DNA of 64,000 bases from Brachypterus glaber (taxonomy: Eukaryota > Arthropoda > Insecta > Coleoptera > Kateretidae): assembly GCA_958510825.1 (NCBI GenBank), contig CAUEHQ010000004.1:21001-85000 (forward strand), in the 5' to 3' direction. How positions within the stretch are numbered: the stretch's first letter is position 1; each line of letters opens with the position of its first letter. The translations under genes and the position numbers were made by a program. The notes under the pieces are model-generated. The model had not been told where the DNA came from. It worked only from the letters and a program-made list of their open reading frames with translations, and ran no database searches. Shown here piece after piece: positions 21,282 to 32,168 of this stretch.

Positions 21282-21658
21282 AATTAGAAAAGTTTTTCTT
21301 GTATACTAATCACTCACTAAAAAACTATACACTACTATACTACACTACTATATATACACTACGGAAATTAATAAAAATAAAAAAACTACCATCTAAAAGT
21401 CTCAAAAATGCTCAAACATATAATAAATTATTCACAGATAAAGATATCATTTCAACCGCAAGTATTACCAGGAAAAACTAGTACGATAACAGAGACTACA
21501 ATTTCTGATGATAAAATTCCTTATAAAGTTACCAAATCGCACCACCTAGTGTTAAAAATTTGAACCCCCTAGAATAAAGAATGCGTTTAATGGCTGCCAA
21601 CGTAGTGTCACTACTTATTTGTATTGGAATCCTGTTCCCCCACTCCTCAAGTTCATTG

Positions 21659-22557
21659 GAATTAATTCGCCTGCATTTTTGTCGGCAAATTACTTGACCT
21701 TCAGAGTTTTCACAGTTTTTTAAATATTAAAGTTGAATGTTTTGTTAATATTAATAATATGTTGTTGCTAAAATGGATCTTTTACAAGTTTTAACGCAAA
21801 ACGATTTGGAAGAGGCTGAAGAAATGTTTTTACAGGAAATACAATATTTTTTTTCCAGTACATCAACTCCCCTTTAACAATTTTTAAAAAACTATAGGTT
21901 AGGAATAAATAAATAATCTATAAAAACCTATGCCAAAAAACAATATTTTATTCAAAAATATATGAACCTAACCTCACTTTTTTTTAATTTTAAATTAAGT
22001 ATTTATACATATAATATATGAAAAGCTTCATTGGTTACGGTGCGCATAAGGTCCACAAAAATTAACAATATTTTTGCACTGATTTAGGGTTTTATTACTA
22101 AAACTGACTATTTTGAATATAATTAGGTGCGGAAAATCCAGTTTTTTTGGTTAAAATGTTTATAAGCAATAATTGTTAAAATACTCACGAATTTCTATGA
22201 TAGTCACAGAACACCCACCAGAAGCCCAAGCCCCATGTTAAAGTTAGGCAACACATAATACCACGAATGGTATGTGTCGCCGCCCTATGAATGATATGCG
22301 AAAACTAAAAATCAGCTGGCACATAATGGCGGCTTATTCAAATTAAAAATAATATTTTTATTTTTTTTGGACCATTACTTTGATTTAGGCATTCGACAAA
22401 ATTGCCGAACGCCTAAATCAATATAATGGTTGTGTGGGTAATAAAAAAAACAAGAAATTAATAAGGTATTTTTTTTTTAACAAAATTGTAATATAACTAT
22501 AATACAAACTCTATGTGAATACCTAAAAAAATATATATAAGTATAAAGAAAAATAGT
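21659..22557. other. flank of Y copy A; no clear gene
   Basis: Includes a 34-codon frame at 21774-21878 beginning 'MDLLQVLTQNDLEEAEEMF', acidic and helical-looking, ending TTTAA. It could be the start of a transposase of an interrupted element, but nothing downstream supports it. GGTGCGCATAAGGTCCACA at 22040 is repeated in reverse at about 27319, a possible pair of element ends. Confidence 0.3.
22371..22428. repeat. 58-base hairpin
   Basis: CCATTACTTTGATTTAGGCA pairs with CGCCTAAATCAATATAATGG around a short AT-rich loop, giving a stem of about 20 pairs. The AATGG/CCATT ends suggest a tiny MITE or hairpin relic. Confidence 0.6.
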
Positions 22558-22565
22558 TTATCAAA

Positions 22566-23300
22566 CAGGTGCGTAGATATGGGGGGGTTAGAGGGGGTAT
22601 TTACCCCCCAAGAGTCTTTGTTATATATTTTTTTGTTATTTTAAATAAAAAATTGAAAAATTAAAATAATGGGTGTTTTTTGCTTGGGTCGCCAAATTTT
22701 GTAGAAACGCCCAGGGACAAAGCCTTTTTTTTTCGGAGGTCGAGGGGTTTTGTTTTTGTTTTGGTAGGGCGCCAACTTTTGTAGAAACGCTTTTTTTTTA
22801 GAGGGTGTTTTTGTTTTGTTTTGGTAGGGGCGCTAAGGGAACGTTCAAGTATTACGTAACGCTCCTATGGGAGGTGGGGTCATTTTGAAGTGTTACGCCC
22901 ATGTTAATGGTATAGGAAAATAGCGTTACGGGGGGGGTCCAAAATGATTAAAATTTGCGTTACGTAATACTTGCACGTTTCCAAAGGTGGGCGTCAAATT
23001 TTGTAGAAACGCTCAGGGACAAAGATTTTTTTTCAGAGAGTGCTTTTTTTGTTTTGGTAGGGGCGTCAAATTTTGTAGAAACGCTCAGGGACAAAGCTTT
23101 TTTCTGAGGGTGTTTTTTTTTTGTTTTGGTAGGGGCGTCAAATTTTGAATGAAAAATTTTATTTTAGAAAGGAAAAAAAATTACATTTTTAATAGCTGGG
23201 CCCCATAGGCTATAAATCTCATTAGCCTTGGGCTTCCCAGTCCGACACTGGAGGCTGACTACCCCCCCCCCCCCAAGAAAAAATCCCATCTACGCGCCTG
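22566..23300. mobile_element. non-autonomous hAT-like element with internal tandem repeat
   Basis: Ends are inverted: CAGGTGCGTAGAT at 22566 and ATCTACGCGCCTG ending 23300. The 8-base target TTATCAAA is perfectly duplicated at 22558-22565 and 23301-23308. The interior is a G/T-rich tandem repeat of 'GTAGAAACGCTCAGGGACAA' and 'TTTTGGTAGGGGCGTCAAAT' units, with an M1 MITE nested at 22837-22982. Non-coding. Confidence 0.85.
22837..22982. mobile_element. MITE M1, copy 2 (nested in the hAT-like element)
   Basis: Ends GGGAACGTTCAAGTATTACG and 'TACTTGCACGTTTCC'. The interior matches the other M1 copies in reverse orientation. The right end has diverged. Confidence 0.8.
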
Positions 23301-23354
23301 TTATCAAATAGGTACTTAATAATTATAAACATAATGTTTACTCTAACATTTTTA

Positions 23355-23513
23355 GGGGCTATTCAAAATTACGTCCCCACAATTTAGACAACTTTTGACC
23401 CCGTGTCAATTTGGCTTCTACCCCCCGAAAAAATATCGCTACTAATACATTAAACACCCCCACCCTACTTTTTGTTTTGTAACTTGACCTCTGACCCCAT
23501 GTTGAATAGCCCC
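23355..23513. mobile_element. MITE with GGGGCTATTCAA ends
   Basis: GGGGCTATTCAA at 23355 and TTGAATAGCCCC ending 23513, flanked by TA on both sides (23353-23354, 23514-23515), as expected of Tc1/mariner-type targets. 159 bases, non-coding. Confidence 0.75.
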
Positions 23514-23564
23514 TAAAGAAGTAGTCCTTTATAAAGAGCTAGTAAAAAATATTATGAAAATAAT

Positions 23565-24060
23565 TCAGCTGATATCCTGGGAGAGGTCCGTAACCAAAAA
23601 AAAATCTAGGGGGGCTCAGCCCCCAGGGTTACAAAAAAGAAAAAATACCTTCATGAAAAAATGCTTTGTCCCTGACGATTTCTACCAAACTTGGCGCCCC
23701 TGTAAAACAAAATTGGCGCTCCAAAAAAATACCAGGGGATCAGCGAAAAAAAATTTTCGCCCCAAAAATTAAAAAAGCTTTGTCCCTAGCGGTTTCTGCC
23801 AAACTTGGAGCCCCTGCAAAAAAAAATGCTGCCCCAAAAATTACCTTTACGAAAAAAAAGTTTACCCCCTGACGGTATCTACCGAACTTGGCGCCCCCTG
23901 CAAAAAAATGGCGCCCCAAAAATTACCTTCAAGGAAAAAGGCTTTGTCCTTGACAGTTTGGATTTTTGGAAGTTTCTACCAAACTTGGCGCCCCTGCAAA
24001 AGAAAATTGGGGCCCCAAAAAATACCAGGTGGGCTCAAACCAAGGCCGGGAGGGCTGTCC
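23565..24060. repeat. degenerate tandem repeat, inverted relative to 22660-23160
   Basis: Five or so units of 'TTTGTCCCTGACGGTTTCTA', 'CCAAACTTGGCGCCCCTGCA' and an A run. They are reverse-complement relatives of the repeat inside the hAT-like element to the left. The apparent proteins here (Lys/Pro/Thr-rich) come from the repeat and I do not accept them. Confidence 0.75.
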
Positions 24061-24310
24061 TAGGATCCCATTAAGTTGAATTGTATCTTCCTTTATCCAT
24101 CTTGTCTTATCTCCAACTTTTCCTAAAAAAAACAAGAGGTGTTTAAATAATTGGACAAGTATGACTTTGTTACTAACAAATAGTTATTATTTCAGGGTGA
24201 GAATAATTTTTTTTAAAGAAATTATGCGCATATCTAGGGGGGCTTAGCGGGGCCTAAAATAATAAAAAATATTGCTGTTGACAAAAAAAAAACAGGGATG
24301 ATATAAGGAG

Positions 24311-24581
24311 GGGAGATTTAGCTCAGTGGTCAATGGCATCGATATAGCCTGACACTGATCTAATGATCGTGAGTTCAAACCTCACTGGCGCCGATTGCCT
24401 TTTTCAGTTAATTAATAATTGAAATTTGGCGAAGGCGTACTCCCTAGATATATTGGTTCGAAAGTCAATTAAAGCCGGTGGTTCCCTCTACTACTAGCCC
24501 ACACAAGTCCTGGACTTAGGGGATGCTTAATTAAGTAGAATAGTACGAGGTTAAAAACAAACATAAAACATAAAACATAAA
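24311..24581 (+). mobile_element. tRNA-derived SINE, copy 1
   Basis: The head resembles a tRNA gene: A-box 'TTAGCTCAGTGG' at about 24318 and B-box 'GTTCAAACC' at 24373-24381, the pol III internal promoter. The body is a non-tRNA region of about 180 bases and the tail is repeated 'ACATAAA'. A second copy with the same body is on the minus strand at 53550-53826. The tRNA part is not a full cloverleaf: the 3' acceptor half is replaced by the SINE body. Confidence 0.85.
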
Positions 24582-25219
24582 GGTCTGTGTGGTTAACAAA
24601 GGTCCCTAGAGACCAGGTGTTGGGGCTATGAACCCCGTACTGAACAAACAAGACTAAAAACTAAATAAAAGTGGGGCATTTTGGTATTGTATGTCAATTC
24701 TCTTATACACTTGCTAGAGGCTGGCGGGAGAAATATTTTTTATGTCAATGTTCATGTTGAAACCAAATAGGGCCTGTTTGGCATATATAGTAATGATTTT
24801 ATTTAAAAATACTCGTACTAACAAAAAACAAATACTAAATTGTGACCTTCCAATAAAGAACAAATTTCATGACATAAATTAAAATTGTCAAGGGCATTCT
24901 AGTAGTAAATAATAAAACAATATTAAGCGATATTTATTAATGTATTTAAACAAATTCAGGTGTACTTACTTTTAATAGAAAAATCTATGACCCTTGTTTC
25001 TTCTAACTTTTTGGTCTTATCAGCTATCAATCCAATCAAACATTCGTTTATTCATTCCATAGTACTGTAATTAGTTAAACATAATTGTTATTTTGCTTTA
25101 TATTTATAATTATTGCTAGCTTTTTTATTTTACTTACTTTTATTCACATGTTAAAGAATAGGCGCCAAAAGCAACAGTATTTATAGGTTATGTCAAACCA
25201 CAGAAAAATAGTGACAGCA
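24582..25219. other. no feature recognised
   Basis: AT-rich, no frame, repeat or RNA gene seen apart from the SINE boundary. Confidence 0.6.
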
Positions 25220-25400
25220 GCGCTTAAGTGCAGCTCTTTATGCCGCGTTTTGATAAACTGCGCATGCGCCGACCGTTTATCGATATATTATTAAAAAACA
25301 TTTTTTACAAAAAAAACACCAAATAGACGCTAAAATTAACGTTAACGTGTACCAAGGTCCCCTCATTAGAAAAAAGAACACCAAAGAACAAAAAACCAAA
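25220..25400. repeat. repeat shared with 44380-44525 in reverse orientation
   Basis: 'TTTTGATAAACTGCGCATGC', 'AACGTTAACGTGTACCAAGG' and the 'CTAATGAGG' complement recur as the reverse complement at 44380-44525. The two copies lie outside the two Y elements' inner ends and have opposite orientation, as expected for flanks on either side of an inversion. Confidence 0.65.
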
Positions 25401-25929
25401 ACAAGCTCCGGCACGGAGAGCTGAAATTAGGCGCAATGTATAGTGACGGTCCAAGGTTGGCGAGTAGAAGAGGTTAGCTCAACATACGTAAACATTATTT
25501 TTTAACAGAAAAAACATTATATTATAATAAACTACATGTTTAAAGACGATAAAAATGTAATAAATAATAACAATAAAAATAAAAACATATAAATAGTTAA
25601 ATTCAACGAGGGGATTGAGGGGTGCGAGCCAACCTTGTTTTTTTATATCTCGAACATCACGAATTAAACACCCAGCGCCATCTAAGAATGGTATGCGAAA
25701 CTATTAATTCCTTGTTGCTAGGTCTGTAATACCAGATGATACCCCCTGATGATAGTATATGTTTGCAGTTGACCAAAAAAAGTTTATGTGCATAACGTTA
25801 GCTTTTCTTATTTCTATTCAGTATATAACTGGTTGACTGTAATTTATTACAGTCTTTACGAAAAATTCCAACAGATGGCGTATTGGGTTAAACTTATACT
25901 GCTGCGTTGTCACGTTTATTTTGAAGTTA
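25401..25929. other. no gene recognised
   Basis: Contains 'GCGCCATCTAAGAATGGTATGCGAA', related to a phrase at 22260-22310, so probably part of a dispersed element. The 62-codon frame at 25788 has no recognisable feature. Confidence 0.4.
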
Positions 25930-26110
25930 GATATAGTTTGGCGTTGGTTTACGTTAACAATGGTTTGGTTTGGTAGTTTGCTGGTTTGGTGTTTTTTTTT
26001 AATGGGAGGCGTTGGTTTACGTTAACAATGGTTTAGTTTGGTAGTTTGCTGGTTTGTGTGTGTTTTTTTTTTAATCGGCAACGTTGGTTTACCTTAACGT
26101 TTGTTTTGTG
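25930..26110. repeat. ~70-bp tandem repeat, two to three units
   Basis: 'TTGGTTTACGTTAACAATGG' followed by 'GTAGTTTGCTGGTTTG' and a T run, repeated at about 25940, 26010 and (degraded) 26082. The same words occur in the repeat at 44380-44460. Confidence 0.7.
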
Positions 26111-26213
26111 CCTAGTTTTTTATAAAATTGGCTTTTATTTACAATAATTATAGAGCGAAGCAGAAGTATTGATTCTATTAACCCAGTCAAGTAGATGCAC
26201 TAAGGGCCACTTG

Positions 26214-26338
26214 CATCAACTTTTGGTCTGGGATTATCTCAGCTAAACCGAGTTTAAGTTAAAAATGCTGCGTTCTGATTGGTCGGCCGTCAATTTAATC
26301 CAAGTTTAAAGTTAAACCTTCATTGGTGCAAGTGGCCC
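26214..26338. mobile_element. MITE E, copy 1
   Basis: Ends GGGCCACTTGCATCAA and 'TTGGTGCAAGTGGCCC', TAA on both sides (26211-26213, 26339-26341), 125 bases. A TAA duplication suits PIF/Harbinger-type elements. The second copy is at 46912-47046 in opposite orientation. Confidence 0.85.
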
Positions 26339-27826
26339 TAACTGCAGTAACGTACTACGTATATATTTGACTGGAACTCTACAAAAAGCGGTGGAGGTGG
26401 TAAAATTAATACCTCAACTTCGCACTATAACAATAATACATTGAAATGTGGAAAATTTGCCCAATCTGGCAACATCGCACCTCATTACGTACTTTTTAAG
26501 GTTAATTCATAAAGAAGGAAAGAGAACCATTAGTCCAGCCTGCGCAAGATTATTTTGTGACAGAACGGGGCAGCGAAATGACGTAGGGCAACATATCTGA
26601 CCTTGCGCAGTACGCATCTCTATCAGCTGTGAAATGCTGGCGGTCGTAAAACAATTCATCACCCCAGTATTCATTTGTCTTATCTCCAAAAATCCCCTAG
26701 TAAAAATCTTAAAAAGTCAAAAAATAGAGATATGGCAAACCAATACTGGTGACGAATTATTAGTAGTTTGTTTATACTGTCAGTACTGTCAGATGGTCGT
26801 TTGTTACTGTTCATTTTTCGACTTCTACTGTTTTTTAATTGTTTTTTTTTTTGCTGCATTTGTTTATAACTTTAAACCTAACCTGTATTGTTGCTTTATG
26901 AAGAGCAAAGGGTCAATCCCTGGTGTACTCAAAGTAGGTGTACAAAATCCCGAAAAATTCTTATAAAATCATTTTAAAAAACTATTTCGATGTTTCTTCG
27001 TAGATATTTATTTTTTTTGTTGATTTTTTTACAATTTTTATTTGACACTCAAAACTAAGGTTAAAAATACTCGTCAAAAACAACAATAGTAGTGCGCATG
27101 TGCAAGTTTGTCCCAGATGCGCTAGGCACATTTATCACAGTATTCCGCAACGGCTTTGGAGGTCTTTCCTTGTCTATGGGTTAATTTCGTTTGATTTTTG
27201 CACTTTTAAAAAATTAATTTCTGGTTGATTTACGAATATTCCGCAATTTTTTTTTTCACGAAAATACTTGTAAAAGTGAGTACTTTTAGCTAATTAAAAA
27301 AAAAGTCCTACTAGTGTGGACCTTATGCGCACCGGCCCCGACCCACGTAAAGTCCAAACAAAACACTAGAAAAACACGCTCCCTAAACTCGTCGCTGATT
27401 AGTCAAACAACTTAAGTTGCCAATTGGCAACGCCGCTTGGCAATACCTTGCTCACTCCTTTTCGTTCAAGAATAGCACCTCACCGCTGTTAAACTAGGGA
27501 GTAGAAACAAATCGGGGAGCGCTCCCCGGGGAACGTTCTACTCATCGGTTATCAAGAATAGGTCCCCAGGTCATGTTTAAAGTTATAAACAAATGCAGCA
27601 AAAAAACAATTAAAACACAGGAGAAGTCGAAAAATGAACAGAAACAAACGACGATCTGACAGTACTGACAGTATAAACAAACTACTAATAATTCGTCACC
27701 CCAGTATTGGTTTGCCATATCTCTATTTTTTGGACATTTTAAGATTTTTACCGGGGGATTTTTGGAGATAAGACAAATGAATACTGGGGTGGCGAATTGT
27801 TTTACGACCGACAGCATTTCACAGCT

Positions 27827-28852
27827 GGGTATCTATTCTTGGGCTCGAGAGAACGTGAACAATTTTCGTAGGAAGGGAACTGATCACATCATATCAAAGT
27901 TCCCCAAAGTTAAAAAATGCTATTCTTGAAGAGCAGGGAGCGTGATGGGATCTCTGCAGCCGGCTGCAGCTTTGCCAAGTATTTTATCGGATTTTAACCA
28001 ATCAGATTATGCGACACGAGTTTGCGTGTACAAGCAGCTTGTGACAAGCTGTCATTAATTTCCTTTTTTTATAAACAAGTGCTGAGGTTTAAATATTTTT
28101 TTAATTAATATAGAGATGTATAATATATTCAGGCCTATTCACATGTACCATTGAAATCTATTCAATATTGACAAAAATTACAATACCATGCAATTTTAAT
28201 ACAGTGACGTAAATGACCTTGCAATTTTCGTCAATATTGCCACACATTTCAATCTCAATGGTACATGTGAATAGGCCTGATTATTAGTAAGAAATGACTG
28301 AAAATAAAACCAGAAAATGATCTGCGCCAACTAGCAGTCAGCAAAAAAAAAATCCTTCTAAATTTTATTCAAGACAACCCGCTTGTGAATAGTGGACTCT
28401 TTAGTCCTGTTTTCACGAAACAGGACGCAAGAAAGGCGTGGCAATATATACTGCCACTTTAAACAGTGTCCCCAAAAGGGCAACAGCCCCCACAAAAATC
28501 AAAATCATCCATCGTTATATTATTATTATCATAATATGTATAATAATTTATAAATATAAAAAATCTTTTATTAATTACGATTAACTAGTATAAAACAAAA
28601 CTGTATTCAAATTAACAACACAAAACCAAAGCAAAAATAGGGTTATGTTCGAATGCGCGCGACTAACTTATATGTCAAAATTTCCGTGAACGACCGCTTC
28701 TCACGGTCCCTAGTAGTAGAAGTAAAGTTCCTCAATTTTCGTGCGAAGTGAAGTTCAAGAATAAGTAGTTTTGCGTTTCGAGAGAAAGAATATGCAACCC
28801 ACACTACCTTTCTCCCGGGAATGCGTTCTCTCGAGTCCGAGAATACATACCC
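27827..28852 (+). mobile_element. element Z, copy 1 (complete)
   Basis: Terminal repeats GGGTATCTATTCTTGGGCTC at 27827 and the complement of GGGTATGTATTCTCGGACTC ending 28852. Comparison with the W left arm puts the insertion at CAGCTG/ATAGAG with CTG repeated on both sides. About 1.03 kb including a nested 150-base MITE, non-coding. It carries the uninterrupted GTTTCGAG site (28775-28782) that is the target of Y in the other Z copy. Confidence 0.8.
28130..28279. mobile_element. MITE nested in Z copy 1
   Basis: Ends CAGGCCTATTCACATGTACC and the complement, 150 bases, non-coding, absent from Z copy 2. Confidence 0.8.
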
Positions 28853-29059
28853 TGATAGAGATGCTTACTGCGCAAGGTCAAATATATTGCGATACGTCAT
28901 TTCGCTGCCCCGTTTTGTTACAAAATAATCTTGCGCAGGCTGGACTAATGGTTCTCTTTCCTTCTCTATGAACTCACCGAAATGAGAATAGACCCCAGGC
29001 ACGGTTCACCTGGGAGATTTTAAATAAAAATTTCGTGGACCCCTACATTTTTTGGACTA

Positions 29060-30322
29060 AAACATACCTAATGACATAAGAAATCAATTTCCATTTGAAA
29101 GAAAATCGTAAAAGATACACTTTTTTAGAAAGATAAAAAAACGTTTTTTTTGAGTAATAGGGTGTGTCAAAAAATTTCGATTTTCGAAATCGAAAACGCT
29201 CTCTAGCTCAAAAGTTACTCCTTAGTAAAAAACGGTGGCCACTCAAAAATGAGCCAAATCAATTAATGTTTAGAGGCAGCTCAAAGCACTCAAACTTTGA
29301 AAAATATCGGTACCTGTTTTTCGGATAAAAAGTGATTGTATATAAAATTAAGGAAATTTTGGAGGGTTTCTTTGATAATATTTAGAAACAATACTAATTG
29401 TGAGAAACTAAAAAAATTATATCCCCCCCTCCCCTTAAGTTAGAATATAAAAAAACGCTAATTATTTGAAGATTTCGCGATTTTTTTTTAAATAGGGCAT
29501 ATTTAAAAGGACATAACTTCCTTAGGAATGATTTTTTGACCAAGGTGAATATAAATTTTTTCTATGTTTTTAATGTTAAATAACCACCCATTACTAAAAT
29601 ATTTGTTTTTGGCTTTATATTTTTTTATTATTTTTATTTTTGGTTCTTCATGCGTAAAAAGTCCAAACCTGCGATGTTAAACCACAGAAACTTTTTTGTG
29701 TATTTTTACATAAAAAAGTATATTCCAACCAGAAAAAAATAAAAAAAGTACACCGAAAAAAGTTTTAGGCAAAAAACAGAAAATCCACCCGGTTTCGAAT
29801 CGAAATTATTTTTTTTTGCGGAAAAGAATTATGTATTCTGTATAGTCATGTAGGTTGACATGTATATATGCTTATATACTAATATATAATTTTGCAGATT
29901 TTTTGTTTAAAACTATTTTTTATGCACTTTTAATTGCCGATTTTTTCATGTTCTAACTTAAGGGGAGGGGGGATATAATTTTTTTAGTTCTTACATTTAG
30001 TATTGTTTCCAAATATTACCAAAGAAATCCTCCAACATTTCCTTAATTTTTATCGATATCTGTTTTTATCCGAAAAACAGGTACCGATTTTTTTTTAAGT
30101 TTGAGTGCTTTGAGCTACCTCTAGACATTAATCGATTTGGCTCATTTCTGAGTGGCCACTATTTTTTTCTAAGGGGCAACTTTTAAGCCAGAGAGCGTTT
30201 TTGATTTTGAAAATCGCGACTTTTTTGACACACCCTATAACTCAAAAAAACGTTTTTTATCTGTCTAAAAAAGTGTATCTTTTACGATTTTATTTCAAAT
30301 GGGAATTGATTTCTTATGTCAT
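29060..30322. mobile_element. element V: foldback element with ~400-bp arms
   Basis: 'ATGACATAAGAAATCAATTT' and 'AAAGATACACTTTTTTAGA' near 29070-29140 are complemented near 30240-30320. Pairing continues to 'TATCCCCCCCTCCCCTTAAG' at about 29420, complemented near 29950. The loop is 29460-29935. Non-coding; no transposase. Confidence 0.75.
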
Positions 30323-31917
30323 CAGGGTATCTATTCTCGGGCTCGAGAGAACGTGAACAATTTTCGTAGGAAGGGAACTGATCACATCATATCAAAGTTC
30401 CCCAAAGTTAAAAAGTCCTATTCTTGAACAGTAGTGAGCGTGATGGGATCTCTGCAGCCGGCTGCAGCGTTGCCGAGTGTTTTAGCGGATTTTAACCAAT
30501 CAGATTATGCGACACGAGTTTGCGTGCGCAGGATGTCATTATTTTCATTATTTGTAAACAAGTTTCTGTGGTTTGAATAATTTTTATAATTAATATCTAA
30601 AAATTAATGTGTATGAAATGAGAATAAATACAGAAAAAGGTCTGCGCCCACCAGCAGCCAACAAAAAAAAAATACTTTAAAATTTTATTCAGGACAACCC
30701 CCTTGTCAATAGTGGGCTGTTTAGCCCTGAATTCACTATAATTTTTTTGTTGGAAAGTTGGAAAGGGTCGGCCCTAGCCAACACTTCCCGTTATTCGTTC
30801 TCCATTTGATCTTCCGCATCTTGCAGATCTCCCAAAAGGGCAACAGCCCCCACAATTTCCAAATCGTCCATCGTTATATCCCAGGTAGCAAGGGATGTTA
30901 TATTACAAGAAATTAACATCACTTTTGGGTGTATTTTTAAACTAAATCATAACATCATATAATATTGAAAAATAACATGTATTTAACATCACATTTGCAA
31001 CGTAACACGCGAGACATGTCCAAACCTAGCGAAATGTGAATATATCGCATGTCACATATTAACGTGGCTTTCACGTGAATGTCATGTTATTTTGCTTCTC
31101 ACCGACGTTCGAAGCAAAAAAATCGATATAAGATTATGTTGATAAAGTAAATTATTATAAGGAAATTGTATACACATTATACGATTTCCAATGGATAGGG
31201 GGCTCTGCCGGGCTTCTCAAGACCACGGACACGGATTAAAGGAATATATTCTCCGCTTAATCTGCAATTTCGTATTTAGAATCTATCTGTTTCAATCTGA
31301 TTGTTTCAATTACTGACTGATTTTAAATCCGATTTATTTTATAGGGTTATAGCGTTTTTAATGGTTTTTATTTAGAAAAAGCTAATATCCTAAAATATTT
31401 AAATATTAAAGTACCAGTAACGGCATCCATAAGATATTAGATATAACAGGAATGTGGATTTATGATGTCACAAACACGTTATTTTCGGGATGTCATTGTG
31501 TGATGTTATTAGGGGCGGACTTAGGACATCCCCACCATGCTACATTCTTGTTAAATGAGACTACAATCTTAACATCACATGTCACATATTAACGTGACTT
31601 TCACGTGAATGTCATGTTGTTTTGCTACCTGGGATTATTATTATAATATTATACATATATATGTATAATAATGTATAATAATTTATAAATATAAAAAATC
31701 TTTTATTAATTACGATTAACTATTATAAAACAAAACGGCATTCAAATTAACAACACAAAACCAAAGCAAAAATAGGGTTATGTTCGAATGCGCGCGACTA
31801 ACTTATATGTCAAAATTTCCGTGAACGACCGCTTCTCACGATCCCGAGTAGTAGAAGTAAAGTTCCTCAATTTTCGTCCGAAGTGAAGTTCAAGAATAAG
31901 TAGTTTTGCGTTTCGAG
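30323..31917 (+). mobile_element. element Z, copy 2, left part
   Basis: Starts like Z copy 1 (GGGTATCTATTCTCGGGCTC) and follows it, apart from a 748-base insertion, to 'TAGTTTTGCGTTTCGAG', where Y copy B begins. Its missing right end, with the same 8-base junction, is found only at 13496-13572 in reverse orientation. Confidence 0.85.
30888..31635. mobile_element. TIR element with ATCCCAGGTAGCAA ends, nested in Z copy 2
   Basis: Perfect inverted ends ATCCCAGGTAGCAA and TTGCTACCTGGGAT, 748 bases. Z copy 1 lacks it (near 28510). A ~57-base block starting 'ATGTCACATATTAACGTG' and running to 'GTGAATGTCATGTT' is present twice inside (about 31048-31105 and 31577-31632). Non-coding. Confidence 0.8.
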
Positions 31918-32168
31918 CAATGAACTTGAGGAGTGAGGGAACAGGATTCCAATACAAATAAGTAGTGACACGGAAAAAGAAAAATGGCCGTGCACGTGTA
32001 ATGTCCGTTAAATTTTGTGCGAGTTTAATTAATTTGTTACATGTATGCTGTTCGTCTAAAATAAGTGAGTTGTTTTTTACAAATATTTTCGTAGACTTTT
32101 GTACGCTTTTGTAGACTTTTTAAGCATTAGTAGACTCTTATTATAGACTTTTAAATAAGCGGAGAGCC

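Larger units (their letters stand above)
13573..21658 (-). mobile_element. element Y, copy A: THAP-containing P-like DNA transposon, split by a DIRS element
   Basis: Terminal inverted repeats begin CAATGAACTTGAGGAGTG at 13573 and end with the complement at 21658. Subterminal inverted blocks 'TTCTAGGGGGTTCAAATTTT' and 'GGTGGTGCGATTTGGTAAC' lie inside each end. Without the DIRS insertion it is about 1.9 kb. A THAP-domain remnant lies on the minus strand. THAP, termini starting CA and an 8-bp duplication fit the P superfamily (family knowledge). The internal sequence is nearly identical to copy B at 31918-44210, in inverted orientation. Copy A is the uninterrupted reference for the I-like and copia insertions in copy B. 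Confidence 0.8.
26507..28973. mobile_element. element W: long inverted-repeat element, split by Z copy 1
   Basis: Left arm 26507-26885, right arm 27556-27826 plus 28853-28973, reverse complements including 'AAGGAAAGAGAACCATTAGT', 'CAGCGAAATGACGTAGGGCA' and 'CACCCCAGTATTCATTTGTC'. The right arm is interrupted by Z; the left arm shows the uninterrupted junction 'CTATCAGCTGTGAAATG'. Frames within the arms (for example 26634-26966) occur twice only because the arms are duplicates; no conserved protein. Confidence 0.8.

Noticed and set aside
23554..24074. Three overlapping Lys/Pro-rich proteins
   Set aside because: All arise from the degenerate tandem repeat and are open in several frames at once.
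24311..24385. A tRNA gene
   Set aside because: A- and B-box words are present, but no complete cloverleaf or acceptor stem follows, and the same head plus non-tRNA body recurs at 53550-53826; it is a SINE.
26634..27817. A duplicated small gene (110 and 91 residues) on opposite strands
   Set aside because: The frames lie in the two inverted arms of element W; they match because the arms match.
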